Shown here: positions 6,868-13,424 of the stretch, one piece after another
How the letters are laid out: each line of letters begins with the position of its first letter
How positions within the stretch are numbered: position 1 is the stretch's first letter
Source of the DNA: a virus
Length of the DNA stretch: 40,359 bases
Reading direction: 5' to 3' (one strand)
IMG/VR virus record: IMGVR_UViG_3300042923_000724
Span: 1-40,359 of that record
Translations under genes and position numbers: made by a program
Notes under the pieces: model-generated
Told to the model about the DNA's origin: nothing
Databases searched by the model: none
What the model saw: only the letters and a program-made list of their open reading frames with translations

Positions 6868-7145
6868 GCCCGTTCTCCTGTCGCAGCCGGGGCAGGCGGG
6901 GCTGCGAGAAGATCCGCAATCCACCTGCACATCCCGTCGATTCGCTCGTGCTCGAACAGGGCTGTCTCGAGCGCGGTCATGGTCTCGTCAGATATTTCCC
7001 GGCCGACAACGATGCGGCGGCGATCATCCTCAAACTGTGCCCCGTCCATCACGATCACCTCAGTGCCTCTGAGAATCGCTGACCTCGATACGAGTGGCGT
7101 CTTGTCCGTGAGGCGGAAGATGGGCATGGGCAGGTTCAGGGTCAT
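6864..7145 (-). CDS. Hypothetical protein (93 aa)
   Basis: The family is not recognised. The N-terminal half is beta-like (PIFRLTDKTPLVSRSAILRGTEVIVM) and the C-terminal half is a helix rich in Ala and Glu. The C-terminus PPAPAATGERA is encoded by the same repeated DNA that gives PADTTGE tails to neighbours. The start follows ACAGGAGAACAGAC. It overlaps both neighbours by 4 nt. Confidence 0.7.
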   Translation of the reverse strand: MTLNLPMPIFRLTDKTPLVSRSAILRGTEVIVMDGAQFEDDRRRIVVGREISDETMTALETALFEHERIDGMCRWIADLLAAPPAPAATGERA

Positions 7146-7363
7146 GTCTGTTCTCCTGTCGTGTCAGCCGGAATCGCCCGCAACTGCATCGCGAACGCCA
7201 TCAATCGGAGCTGCTGAAGGTCGCCGCCCGCGAGCAGGAACCGGTTCAGGGTCTCGATGTGCTCGGTTGCAGACTCGGGTCGCTCGGTTGCTAAGCGTTC
7301 GAGGTCACGGATTGCGGCTTCTCGTCGCGCCGCTGCGGCCTGGATCAGCGTGTATGCGGTCAT
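7142..7363 (-). CDS. Hypothetical helical protein (73 aa)
   Basis: The start at 7363 (MTAYTLIQAAAARREAAI) shares 4 nt with the upstream gene. The protein is almost entirely helical with heptad-like spacing and ends IPADTTGEQT. That tail is encoded by the repeated start-associated DNA which also supplies the ribosome binding site for the next gene. There is no known family. Confidence 0.7.
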   Translation of the reverse strand: MTAYTLIQAAAARREAAIRDLERLATERPESATEHIETLNRFLLAGGDLQQLRLMAFAMQLRAIPADTTGEQT

Positions 7364-7563
7364 GGTCGGTCTCCTTCTCCGTCTACTGGGGCCGGTGGCT
7401 CGTACTCGCGATCGAGGTATGCTCCGCCCCGCGCCTCTTCGCCTGTAAGCATCCAGATCAGCTCCGAAGCGGTGGGCTCCGCTAGTTCCCTGCTGGCCCA
7501 TGTCGCGTCGTAGTATTCGCGAACGTTTGAGAGGCGGCGGCGTACGGCTTGTTCGGGCTGCAT
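7360..7563 (-). CDS. Hypothetical protein (67 aa)
   Basis: The small protein MQPEQAVRRRLSNVREYYD has a proline/acidic C-terminus. The ATG at 7563 overlaps the stop of the upstream gene (TGATG) and follows ACAGGAGGAGCC, one copy of the start-associated repeat. No motif is recognised. Confidence 0.7.
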   Translation of the reverse strand: MQPEQAVRRRLSNVREYYDATWASRELAEPTASELIWMLTGEEARGGAYLDREYEPPAPVDGEGDRP

Positions 7564-7943
7564 CAGTTGGCTCCTCCTGTTGTGTCAGCCGGAACCGGCG
7601 ACCGGAAACGGTTCACGTGGCGTCGTAGTGCCCAGTAGTAGATCGGGCGACGGAGACCGAACCAGCGCGCTTTGGCGTACCACTCCCAGAGAAGCCACCA
7701 GAAGAGCGCCCTAACCTCGGAACTGCCCATGTGGTGCTCCCAGTGGTCATTCCACCCGAACCAGAGCTCGAACCCGTCGTTGTTCGACGCGATGATCTGG
7801 TACTCTCGGTCGCCTGCTTCGGCGGGCACCATATCTCTACCCTCGAAGCGGTAGCGGAGCGGCTTCGGCTCAGGCGGCATCGCCTGCCCATCGCCCCACA
7901 CGTTCGTTCCGGTCGCCTTCATGACTCGTTCCTCGATGCTCAC
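7563..7943 (-). CDS. Hypothetical Trp-rich protein
   Basis: The 126-aa protein has an aromatic-rich middle (FELWFGWNDHWEHHM, ALFWWLLWEWYAKARWF). The GTG start at 7943 was chosen because GGAGG precedes it by 6 nt and it forms GTGA with the stop of the 51-aa gene upstream. The C-terminal PVPADTTGGAN comes from the repeated junction DNA. Its role is unknown; the Trp/Tyr-rich helix could contact membrane or protein. Confidence 0.72.
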   Translation of the reverse strand: MSIEERVMKATGTNVWGDGQAMPPEPKPLRYRFEGRDMVPAEAGDREYQIIASNNDGFELWFGWNDHWEHHMGSSEVRALFWWLLWEWYAKARWFGLRRPIYYWALRRHVNRFRSPVPADTTGGAN

Positions 7944-8095
7944 GGTTGGCCTCCTTCTCGGTCGTTTCGGAGGACTGGTCCCAACGGTGTCGGGGTGAGG
8001 CGCATGAGACGCCGCCACCACTGGGCATGCACAACCCGCTTATGCCTGTCCCGGGCTAATGCGCCACCGCAGTAAAGGCAGAATCGTCTGCTCAT
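7940..8095 (-). CDS. Small zinc-finger-like protein (51 aa)
   Basis: The frame MSRRFCLYCGGALARDRHK has one CxxC pair followed by basic residues and a Trp pair. Its stop overlaps the GTG of the next gene, and its ATG overlaps the stop of the previous one (ATGA). GAAGGAGG near its end serves as ribosome binding site for the next gene. Coupling on both sides supports it as a real gene. The function is unknown. Confidence 0.65.
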   Translation of the reverse strand: MSRRFCLYCGGALARDRHKRVVHAQWWRRLMRLTPTPLGPVLRNDREGGQP

Positions 8096-8556
8096 TCGTG
8101 AACCTCCTTGTAGAAGCGTCGGAAGTTGGTTTCGCTGATTCGAACCACCGCGGCCCGTTCACCTGGTGGCAGGTCCGCGTACACCCACCCGAGATAATGG
8201 CCAGCCCTACGCGGGAACGCATCAACAACCCGTACTGGCCGGTCCCATCGCACCCAACGCCGGTTGAACCCGTACTGGGTGAGGAGTTCCCCACGCTTCG
8301 TTGCAACAGCCCTCGCGAGTCGGTATGCGTCGTAGATGGTGCCGTCGAAGTCGATGTCGTCGTAGATGGCGTCCAGCTTCTCGGTGAGGTCGAAGCGGCG
8401 GGAGAGCTCGTCGGCGATCCATGCCTTTGCTGCCCGCTCGGCCGGCTCGAGCGCTGCGCGACCCGAAAGGATCTGGAGTGCCGCTTCGAGGTTGGCGGTG
8501 CTCTGCTTGGCAACGTGGGCGTCTGCTGCGGCGATGGGTGCGGTGCTGTTCGTCAT
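8092..8556 (-). CDS. Hypothetical helical protein (154 aa)
   Basis: It starts MTNSTAPIAAADAHVAKQ at 8556. The central part (AKAWIADELSRRFDLTEKLDAIYDDIDFDG) is helical and acidic; the C-terminal part (VYADLPPGERAAVVRISETNFRRFYKEV) is basic. The family is not recognised. Upstream of the start lies a remnant gene on the opposite strand, so this gene is not coupled to MazG and its start is less certain. Confidence 0.7.
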   Translation of the reverse strand: MTNSTAPIAAADAHVAKQSTANLEAALQILSGRAALEPAERAAKAWIADELSRRFDLTEKLDAIYDDIDFDGTIYDAYRLARAVATKRGELLTQYGFNRRWVRWDRPVRVVDAFPRRAGHYLGWVYADLPPGERAAVVRISETNFRRFYKEVHE

Positions 8557-8600
8557 GCAAGGACGCCCCGCTCGAGACGCTCGCCGCATTCCAAGCCCGC

Positions 8601-8753
8601 ATGGACGCCATGCCAGCCCGACGCGCCGAGCTCATCGCCGACGCCCGAGCGGCCGGCTACTCCTGGCCCAAGATCGCCGAAGCCATGCACATGACCCACC
8701 CGGGAGCGATGAAAGCTGCGAAGGTCACGCACTCGAGTCCTCCTGTGCGCTAA
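8601..8753 (+). pseudogene. Helix-turn-helix fragment on the opposite strand
   Basis: The plus strand encodes RRAELIADARAAGYSWPKIAEAMHMT, a typical HTH of the 'xxWxxIAxALGMT' type, with strongly GC-biased third positions. Coding character begins at about 8564 (PLETLAAFQARM) before the first ATG at 8601. No ribosome binding site is visible, and an upstream GTG (8538) would overlap the minus gene. It fills the only minus-strand gap between MazG (ends 8725) and the next gene (starts 8556). It looks like the truncated remains of a once longer gene left by a rearrangement. Confidence 0.5.
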
Positions 8754-9126
8754 TCGCCGCGTACTCGCCGCCACGCATCATGGCGCCAGGTTCGGCGCCG
8801 AGCTTGACGCGATCGAGTAGGTCGTCGAGTTTGACCGCGAGGGCCAGCCCCGCTCGCCCTCGGTTGCCGTCCATGTGCTCCCACGCGCCGAGCGCGGTCA
8901 CGGCCACGTCGAGGAGTTCGGATTTCACGTCGTCGGCCGTGTGCGTGACCCCCTTGCGGGGGTTCTCGCCGGTGTACCCGCCGAGCGCCTGGCCTGTCTC
9001 GCCCACTTCCTCCATGAGCTTGTCAATCCTCCGACGCAGCACAAGCTCGGGGTGCATGTCGCAGTCATAGCTACCGTCAATCCACGACGACAACCGCGCC
9101 AGAGAACGCCCGATGACGCCACTCAC
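8725..9126 (-). CDS. MazG-like nucleotide pyrophosphohydrolase
   Basis: The 133-aa protein has the MazG helix pattern: KLMEEVGETGQAL (metal-binding EExxE-type) near residues 37-49 and DDVKSELLDVAVTALGA (ExxD) near residues 66-83. These all-alpha enzymes hydrolyse NTPs or (p)ppGpp-like nucleotides, and phages use them to adjust nucleotide or alarmone pools. The start is GTG at 9126, sharing GTGA with the upstream gene. Its tail runs into the opposite-strand HTH fragment by 29 nt. Confidence 0.85.
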   Translation of the reverse strand: MSGVIGRSLARLSSWIDGSYDCDMHPELVLRRRIDKLMEEVGETGQALGGYTGENPRKGVTHTADDVKSELLDVAVTALGAWEHMDGNRGRAGLALAVKLDDLLDRVKLGAEPGAMMRGGEYAAISAQEDSSA

Positions 9127-9335
9127 GGCTTCCTCATCTCAGCCAGAGCGCGGGTGAGGTCGAGTGAGCGGCGACGGAGCGCGCCCGTGGTCTTCGTGCC
9201 GCCGTAGTAGGGCCACTGACCGCCTTCCATGAATTCGCGGCGGTGGGTGTCGCCTTCGGCGATGGTCGCCTCGGCGAAGTGCCTCACATCGTTGCAGAGC
9301 GCGATGACGCGCCGAAGTTCCGCCTTGTCGTACAT
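9123..9335 (-). CDS. Hypothetical protein (70 aa)
   Basis: A small mixed-charge helical protein, MYDKAELRRVIALCNDVRHF to LTRALAEMRKP. It is coupled to both neighbours (TGATG and GTGA). The conserved-looking core GQWPYYGGTKTTG suggests a loop between two helices. No family is recognised. Confidence 0.7.
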   Translation of the reverse strand: MYDKAELRRVIALCNDVRHFAEATIAEGDTHRREFMEGGQWPYYGGTKTTGALRRRSLDLTRALAEMRKP

Positions 9336-9523
9336 CAGCGATCTCCTTCAGGTGAACTACGAACCGTGTGGTTGGATGTTTCGTTGGGGCATGGGAGGGC
9401 GCTGCGACCGAAAGGTGTTCGACAGCGCCCACAGGCGTGGGCGGGTGGTTCCGGTGGGGGCGTCTTCATCTGCCGGAACCAGGCGTCTTGTTCCTTCGTC
9501 ACCCGGTAATAGACGTCATCCAT
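9335..9523 (-). CDS. Small zinc-binding protein (62 aa)
   Basis: The start at MDDVYYRVTKEQDAW (9523) was chosen because the upstream extension overlaps SSB. The motif HACGRCRTPFGRSALPCPN carries a CxxC pair and a further Cys, likely a half zinc ribbon. It lies 4 nt after the SSB stop, so it is co-translated with it. The function is unknown. Confidence 0.68.
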   Translation of the reverse strand: MDDVYYRVTKEQDAWFRQMKTPPPEPPAHACGRCRTPFGRSALPCPNETSNHTVRSSPEGDR

Positions 9524-9527
9524 GGGC

Positions 9528-9962
9528 CTAGAACGGCACGTCCGATTCGGGGATCGGGGTCGTCGCCCACGGGTCACCAGATATGTCTTCGGAGACATAA
9601 TTTGGCTGCGGCGCCGGCGCCTGTGCGGGCTGGTCGGTGCGTGTCTTCGTGACGGTTGCGGTTGCCCATCGCAGTTCGGGGCCGAATGCGGTGGCGTCGA
9701 TGAACCATGCCGTCCGCTTGCTGCCGTTGCCGTCTTCGTATTTGCGGGACTTGTAGGTGCCGACCGCGATGACGCGGGTGCCTCGGGCGAGGGTGGCTGC
9801 GTTCTCGGCGAGGGAACCCCACAGGGTCACGTCGTGATAGTCAGTGATCTCCTGTTCCCGTTCCTTCCGGTTCACGGCGACGGTGACGTTCGCGACGGCG
9901 GTTCCGGCCTGCGTGTGACGGACGGTGGGAACCTCGGTGATGTTGCCGACGATGGTGGTCAT
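9528..9962 (-). CDS. ssb: Single-stranded DNA-binding protein
   Basis: The 144-aa protein has an N-terminal OB fold (MTTIVGNITEVPTVRHTQAGTAV, then VNRKE, DVTLWGSLAENAA, GTRVIAVGTYKSRKYEDGNG) and a flexible Pro/Gln-rich linker. It ends in the acidic tip ESDVPF, the usual docking peptide for SSB partners. It coats ssDNA at phage replication and recombination intermediates. It is shorter than bacterial SSB (about 165-180 aa), as is common for phage forms. It sits in the recombination cluster with RusA and the exonuclease. Confidence 0.95.
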   Translation of the reverse strand: MTTIVGNITEVPTVRHTQAGTAVANVTVAVNRKEREQEITDYHDVTLWGSLAENAATLARGTRVIAVGTYKSRKYEDGNGSKRTAWFIDATAFGPELRWATATVTKTRTDQPAQAPAPQPNYVSEDISGDPWATTPIPESDVPF

Positions 9963-9972
9963 GGTGTTCCTT

Positions 9973-10374
9973 TCACCAGGCTTCGACGTCGATGCCGACG
10001 CCGGGCTGGTCGCCTGGGGTTGCGTAGCGTTTGGTTACGTGGAGTTCGACAACCCGGGAGTCGTCGTAGAGGAGTCCCCCATCGGTGAGCCCGTCGAGGG
10101 TTGACCGGGTGAGCTTGTCGATGTCGGGTTTCACGGCGGGGACGAGCCAGCGGGGTCGTTTGGGGCGTGGGAGGACAAACGAGAGGGTCACCTTCACTGG
10201 TGCGTCGAAGGTGACCCCTTGGTCTGCTGCTGCGGCTACCGTGTGCCGCCATGGTCTGAGGCGGTTTGCGTTCGCGTCCCGCAACCATGTCTTCGTACCC
10301 CGCCGGGCGATCGTCTTACTGCCTTGAGGAATTGGGGTGCCGACCACGTAGAACGACACTTTGTCATCGGTCAT
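9973..10374 (-). CDS. rusA: RusA-like Holliday junction resolvase
   Basis: The 133-aa protein begins with the RusA signature VVGTPIPQGSKTIARRG and contains KPDIDKLTRSTLDGLTDGGLLYDDSRVVEL, with the acidic catalytic residues (PDxDK and YDD) in their usual places. It cleaves four-way junctions during phage recombination or clears branches before packaging. Length matches the family (about 120-140 aa). It overlaps the WhiB gene by 4 nt. Confidence 0.93.
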   Translation of the reverse strand: MTDDKVSFYVVGTPIPQGSKTIARRGTKTWLRDANANRLRPWRHTVAAAADQGVTFDAPVKVTLSFVLPRPKRPRWLVPAVKPDIDKLTRSTLDGLTDGGLLYDDSRVVELHVTKRYATPGDQPGVGIDVEAW

Positions 10375-10718
10375 GCTGCGGCCTTTCGTCTGGCTCGTGC
10401 GCGTTCAGTGGCGGTCTTCCCGCCACGGATGGAGTGCCGGTCCCATGAGGGTGCGTCAGCGAGGCACAGGGCACGTACGGGGCAGGAAGCGCACACCTCG
10501 AGCGCATGCCTGTTCGGCGCCCACCCCTTCTCCGGATCCGGGAAGAAAAGTTCGGGATCGACCTGCGCACACGCGGCCTTAACCATCCACCCCCTGTCGG
10601 TGTGGGTGTCCGAGTGCCCGGCTTTACAGTCCCGGCAGAACGGGGAACGAGTTGATGTGTTGGTCCGGTTGATTTGGCGTTTGATGCCACACCGTTCACA
10701 AGCCGCCTCATCAGTCAT
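10371..10718 (-). CDS. WhiB-family iron-sulfur regulator with N-terminal zinc finger
   Basis: The protein is 115 aa. The WhiB part has Cys in KAACAQVDPELFFP, then VCASCPVRALC, giving the four cluster-binding cysteines. SIRGGKTATERARARR follows as the GGxT turn and basic C-terminus. WhiB proteins bind sigma-A region 4 and redirect transcription. An unusual extra N-terminal pair CERCG and CRDC (residues about 7-38) could form a zinc finger. The ATG at 10718 is preferred over GTG 10724 because AGGAGG lies 7 nt upstream and it forms ATGA with the upstream stop. Confidence 0.93.
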   Translation of the reverse strand: MTDEAACERCGIKRQINRTNTSTRSPFCRDCKAGHSDTHTDRGWMVKAACAQVDPELFFPDPEKGWAPNRHALEVCASCPVRALCLADAPSWDRHSIRGGKTATERARARRKAAA

Positions 10719-10888
10719 CTCCACGCCTCCTGCTCAGCCCGCGACATCGTCCCCCGACAATCACGACACAACCCCCAACGAGAACCCGGGCCGCGTCCAC
10801 CTGCCTGCCCGCACCGGTCGCAGAGGATCGGTTCGGGCCAAGCAGCGCACCCGGCAGACGGCATCACCATGTCAACACCACTCGTCAT
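10715..10888 (-). CDS. Small zinc-ribbon protein (57 aa)
   Basis: The frame MTSGVDMVMPSAGC to MSRAEQEAWR holds two CxxC pairs, LCDRCG and LCRDCR, forming a probable zinc ribbon. AGGAG lies 5-9 nt before the ATG, and both ends overlap neighbours by ATGA. It may act as a DNA- or RNA-binding miniprotein; nothing more specific can be said. Confidence 0.75.
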   Translation of the reverse strand: MTSGVDMVMPSAGCAAWPEPILCDRCGQAGGRGPGSRWGLCRDCRGTMSRAEQEAWR

Positions 10889-11085
10889 TGGGTCTCCTGT
10901 TGGCCAGCGATGAACCTGCGCAGGTTCTCGGTCTCCGCGTCGTACTCGGCGAGGGCACGGATCGTGTGGTCCTGCGGGCGCTCCATACGTTCACGCACCG
11001 CCTTGCCGCGGCGCCGTGAGTCTCGGAGTAGGCGGGACATCCATTCGTCCCTCCAGTCGTCGGCTGTCATCCGTTGCATGCTCAC
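10885..11085 (-). CDS. Basic helical protein (66 aa), first gene after terminator
   Basis: The start is taken as GTG 11085 (MSMQRMTADDWRDEW), with GGAG 7 nt upstream. The protein has a highly basic middle (RLLRDSRRRGKAVRERMERP) and an acidic helical tail. It may be nucleic-acid binding. It follows the hairpin terminator at 11108-11137, so its expression depends on read-through or antitermination from the 11.26 kb promoter. Confidence 0.68.
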   Translation of the reverse strand: MSMQRMTADDWRDEWMSRLLRDSRRRGKAVRERMERPQDHTIRALAEYDAETENLRRFIAGQQETQ

Positions 11086-11107
11086 TTGGGGTCTCCGGGG
11101 TATGAGA

Positions 11108-11137
11108 AAGGGCCACACCAGCGGCGGTGTGACCCTT
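11108..11137 (-). terminator. Hairpin terminator or attenuator between promoter and the WhiB operon
   Basis: AAGGGTCACACC and GGTGTGGCCCTT pair over 12 positions (one G-U) around a 6-nt loop, followed on the minus strand by TCTCAT. It lies 125 nt downstream of the 11.26 kb promoter and 22 nt before the next gene, an attenuator-like position. Confidence 0.6.
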
Positions 11138-11335
11138 AATGGATGGTGATGTTCAGTTCTTCGACGCGCGGATCATCCTTCTTCCACAGCCTCAGCCGCA
11201 CATGGAACAGAAGGATTTAGATCAATGTCTTAGAGGACGTTCGTTCCGTACGTTCGTCCGTACGTACGTTAGGGTACGACCTTTGTCAAGACTTAAAAGG
11301 TGACCGAATGGGTTACCTATAGGTCTGTGGATGGG
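11138..11335 (-). promoter_or_regulatory. Non-coding early control region with promoter and tandem repeats
   Basis: The region after the replication gene contains the consensus-like promoter TTGACA (11284-11289), 17 nt, TACGTA (11261-11266) on the minus strand. The -10 lies inside tandem repeats with units ACGTTCGTTCCGT (11237-11249), ACGTTCGTCCGT (11250-11261) and a partial copy to 11271. The leader that follows could encode only a 21-aa peptide from GTG 11201 to a TAA inside the terminator, without a visible ribosome binding site. The repeats share ACGTTCGT with the 5.7 kb promoter. Confidence 0.6.
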
Positions 11336-11707
11336 TCACCTATCCCAACGTTCTGCGGCACCCTTCTTCCCACCCTCGACCTGTGCGGCACGGATGGCGT
11401 CGGCGACGACCTGTTGGGATGCGCCGACGACGTTTCGTGTGCCGTAGTTGACGATCTCCCAGCCACCCTCGACGGGGGTCCAGAGTCTCGCGTCGACTAG
11501 AAGTCGCGCGTCGGCTGGTGTGCCGTGGACGAACGGGAGGACGGCTTTCTTGATTAGTCCGCCCGTGTCTTGTCCGCCGGCGTAGGCGAGCGACATCCAG
11601 TAGACGAACCCTGCGGCTTTCCCCTTCGCACCCAGTCCGACGAGCTCGAGGAGTTTGTCGTGGGTGTTGACGTTGGTGTCGCAGCGAATCCATGGCAGTC
11701 CAGCCAC
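11336..11707 (-). CDS. Putative replication protein (DnaD/helicase-loader-like N-terminal domain)
   Basis: The 123-aa protein starts at GTG 11707 after GAGGGG. The pattern LPWIRCDTNVNTHDKLLELV, then AAGFVYWMSLAYAGGQDTGGLI, LLVDARLWTPVEGGWEIVNYG, is typical of the winged-helix N-terminal domain of phage replication initiators or helicase loaders in actinophages. The frequent C-terminal region is short here (about 25 basic residues), so it may be a reduced version. It lies at the end of the early transcript before the 11.26 kb promoter. Confidence 0.75.
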   Translation of the reverse strand: MAGLPWIRCDTNVNTHDKLLELVGLGAKGKAAGFVYWMSLAYAGGQDTGGLIKKAVLPFVHGTPADARLLVDARLWTPVEGGWEIVNYGTRNVVGASQQVVADAIRAAQVEGGKKGAAERWDR

Positions 11708-11720
11708 TAGCCTGTTCCCC

Positions 11721-12005
11721 TCATTGGTTCTCTCCGGACTTACTGGCAGACGACGCCCGCCTGCGCTCGCGGCTAAGCCGCCGCGCCTCTTCGAGTAGTG
11801 GCGGGGCCGTGACCGTGAAGCCCTCCGACTCCCACCACGACTGGTCCTTTTCGACGAACCTCTGGGCGCCGTACTCGCGGACATGGATGCCGCCCCATGG
11901 CGACTGGAAGCCGATCAACGTCTCGGATTCGTCGGCTTTCATTCGAGTCAGCAGAACCTCGATGCTTCCGTAAAGCCCGCCGTCGCCGCTTCGTCGCAGG
12001 GTCAT
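11721..12005 (-). CDS. Hypothetical protein (94 aa)
   Basis: It starts MTLRRSGDGGLYGSIEVLL at 12005, forming TGATG with the upstream gene. It contains a compact beta/alpha part (ETLIGFQSPWGGIHVREYG, SWWESEGFTVTAPP) and ends in a basic, Ser-rich tail. No known family. It is probably a small accessory protein next to the replication gene. Confidence 0.68.
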   Translation of the reverse strand: MTLRRSGDGGLYGSIEVLLTRMKADESETLIGFQSPWGGIHVREYGAQRFVEKDQSWWESEGFTVTAPPLLEEARRLSRERRRASSASKSGENQ

Positions 12006-12199
12006 CAGTCGTCTCCGGTTCGTTTGGTGGCATCCTTGAGGATCGCTTGCTGCACCCGCCACACAGGCAACCCGGAAATCTCCGCGATCTCTGGCACGGT
12101 GAACCCGTAGTTGAACGCGGTCGTGCAGGCGGCGATCTTGACCGGCCCATGGTCGGACGTCAGGTGGGATTCGATGAACATGCGTTCCCAGATCCTCAT
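12005..12199 (-). CDS. Helix-turn-helix protein (64 aa)
   Basis: The protein has YGFTVPEIAEISGLPVWRVQQAI, a clear helix-turn-helix with the turn at SGLP, in the second half. Size fits a small DNA-binding regulator or a primase/terminase-associated HTH. It lies 3 nt after the stop of the HNH gene, at 12203, and overlaps the next gene by one base. Confidence 0.75.
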   Translation of the reverse strand: MRIWERMFIESHLTSDHGPVKIAACTTAFNYGFTVPEIAEISGLPVWRVQQAILKDATKRTGDD

Positions 12200-12202
12200 G
12201 GC

Positions 12203-12589
12203 CTAGTCCTTCCTGAATGGGGTTGGGTGGGGGTCGAATCCGCCCGTGTCGGTAAGCCACCCGTACCCGTGGCGTGCGTGCTGGATGGGGATGTCGGCGG
12301 GGAGGTCGGTTGAGTGGCGGCGTACGAGCCAGCCGGTGTCGTATGCGTCTTGACGGTTCGCTTCGATGAACCCATGGCATTTCGTCGTCCCACCGCCACA
12401 CAACAGGACGAGGTTGCCAGGCAGGTTCACCCACGGCAGCCGGCTCGAGCCCATGCCTCTAGCCGATCGATGGTGGACCGACCATGCGAATCCGCGGTCG
12501 GAAAGCGAAAGGCCGATGCCGCATCGCGCGCACCGACCTTGGTCCCTCTCCCACACTTGTTCGACTACCCGCTTGCTTGGGCCTGCCAT
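12203..12589 (-). CDS. HNH endonuclease
   Basis: The 128-aa protein is a complete HNH nuclease: WERDQGRCARCG (zinc Cys pair), WSVHHRSARGMGSS (catalytic HH), NLPGNLVLLCG and TKCHGFIE (Asn and final His). This free-standing type is common in actinophage early regions and may act in homing or DNA processing. The reading frame overlaps the neighbouring HNH gene by 25 nt. Confidence 0.92.
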   Translation of the reverse strand: MAGPSKRVVEQVWERDQGRCARCGIGLSLSDRGFAWSVHHRSARGMGSSRLPWVNLPGNLVLLCGGGTTKCHGFIEANRQDAYDTGWLVRRHSTDLPADIPIQHARHGYGWLTDTGGFDPHPTPFRKD

Positions 12590-13164
12590 GTCTCTCCCTT
12601 TACGATGTGGGCGACGTTGGACTGCGAAGTCCCGTACTTCGCGACCAGTTCCCTGTAGGTGAAGCCCGCGGCTCGATCCCGCCTAATGGCTTCAACCTGA
12701 CCCCACGTCAGCCGCGCCGACGGATTCGTCTCTCCGCGCTGATCGAATGTCCGCCGAATCTTGTCGGCAGTGTTCTGCTTGGGCGTGCCGAGCTCGAGAT
12801 GATCCGGTCGAACGCACGGCGGGTTGTCGCACCTGTGCCGTACCAGCAACCCCTCGGGGATGGGGCCGTTCGCGAGTTCGAACGAGACGCGCGACGCCAC
12901 GCAAGTCTTGCCGTCGGCGCTTTTGACAGATCCGTAGCCGTCAGGCGTTCGATACGCCGTCCAAAGCCAGCAGTCTCCCGACTTGTCCACGTTCCACCAG
13001 AACCGCTCAACCATTGGCACTGCACGCGATACTCGCGGTGGCAGGTCGGTGGTGCCGTACTTCCACTGCCGCTGGTGGTGCATCTTGCACAGACCCAACC
13101 CGTAGAACGGCTTCTCGCAGCCGACCAGCGTGCACCGTTTCGTCTGCCCCGTCACCCGGCTCAT
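12565..13164 (-). CDS. Homing-type HNH endonuclease with HTH
   Basis: The protein is 199 aa. An N-terminal zinc knuckle (CTLVGCEKPFYGLGLCKMHH) leads to an HNH_3-type core: VSFELANGPIPEGLLVRHRCDNPPCVRPDHLELGT. A C-terminal HTH follows (GFTYRELVAKYGTSQSNVAHIV) of the NUMOD type that places the cut. This build marks a mobile homing endonuclease. ATG 13164 overlaps the upstream stop by ATGA. Confidence 0.92.
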   Translation of the reverse strand: MSRVTGQTKRCTLVGCEKPFYGLGLCKMHHQRQWKYGTTDLPPRVSRAVPMVERFWWNVDKSGDCWLWTAYRTPDGYGSVKSADGKTCVASRVSFELANGPIPEGLLVRHRCDNPPCVRPDHLELGTPKQNTADKIRRTFDQRGETNPSARLTWGQVEAIRRDRAAGFTYRELVAKYGTSQSNVAHIVKGETWQAQASG

Positions 13165-13424
13165 ATCGGGTTCACCCGAACGATCTGGTGGTAGTCGGCG
13201 TACCCGTGCATGTGGCCGCAGCCGGCGCACGTGATGTACGCGTTCCGGGTGGCTTCCTTGGACCGGATCAGGCAGCGAGTGCAGAGGGTCGCGGACGCCG
13301 GGCAGCACCGCATGACACAGTTCCACTCGGCCGCGTGTGAGCATCCCTGAGCGGACTGGCATCCGGGTTCGTCGTCTAGCCAGGTTTCGTTGAGGGTGTC
13401 CGACGATTCAAGAACAGAAGTCAT
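13161..13424 (-). CDS. Cysteine-rich zinc-binding protein (87 aa)
   Basis: It starts MTSVLESSDTLNETW at 13424. Cysteines come as CQSAQGC, NCVMRCC, LCTRCL and CAGCGHMH, enough for two zinc sites. The C-terminal part CAGCGHMHGYADYHQIV has CxxC plus two His. This matches a type of small treble-clef proteins often seen in actinophages. The function is unknown. Confidence 0.75.
   Translation of the reverse strand: MTSVLESSDTLNETWLDDEPGCQSAQGCSHAAEWNCVMRCCPASATLCTRCLIRSKEATRNAYITCAGCGHMHGYADYHQIVRVNPI

Noticed and set aside
10219-11019. 266-aa plus-strand frame
   Set aside because: Antisense to RusA, WhiB and two coupled miniproteins.
11237-11271. CRISPR-like repeat array
   Set aside because: Tandem 12-13 bp units without spacers; they are operator-like and overlap a promoter.
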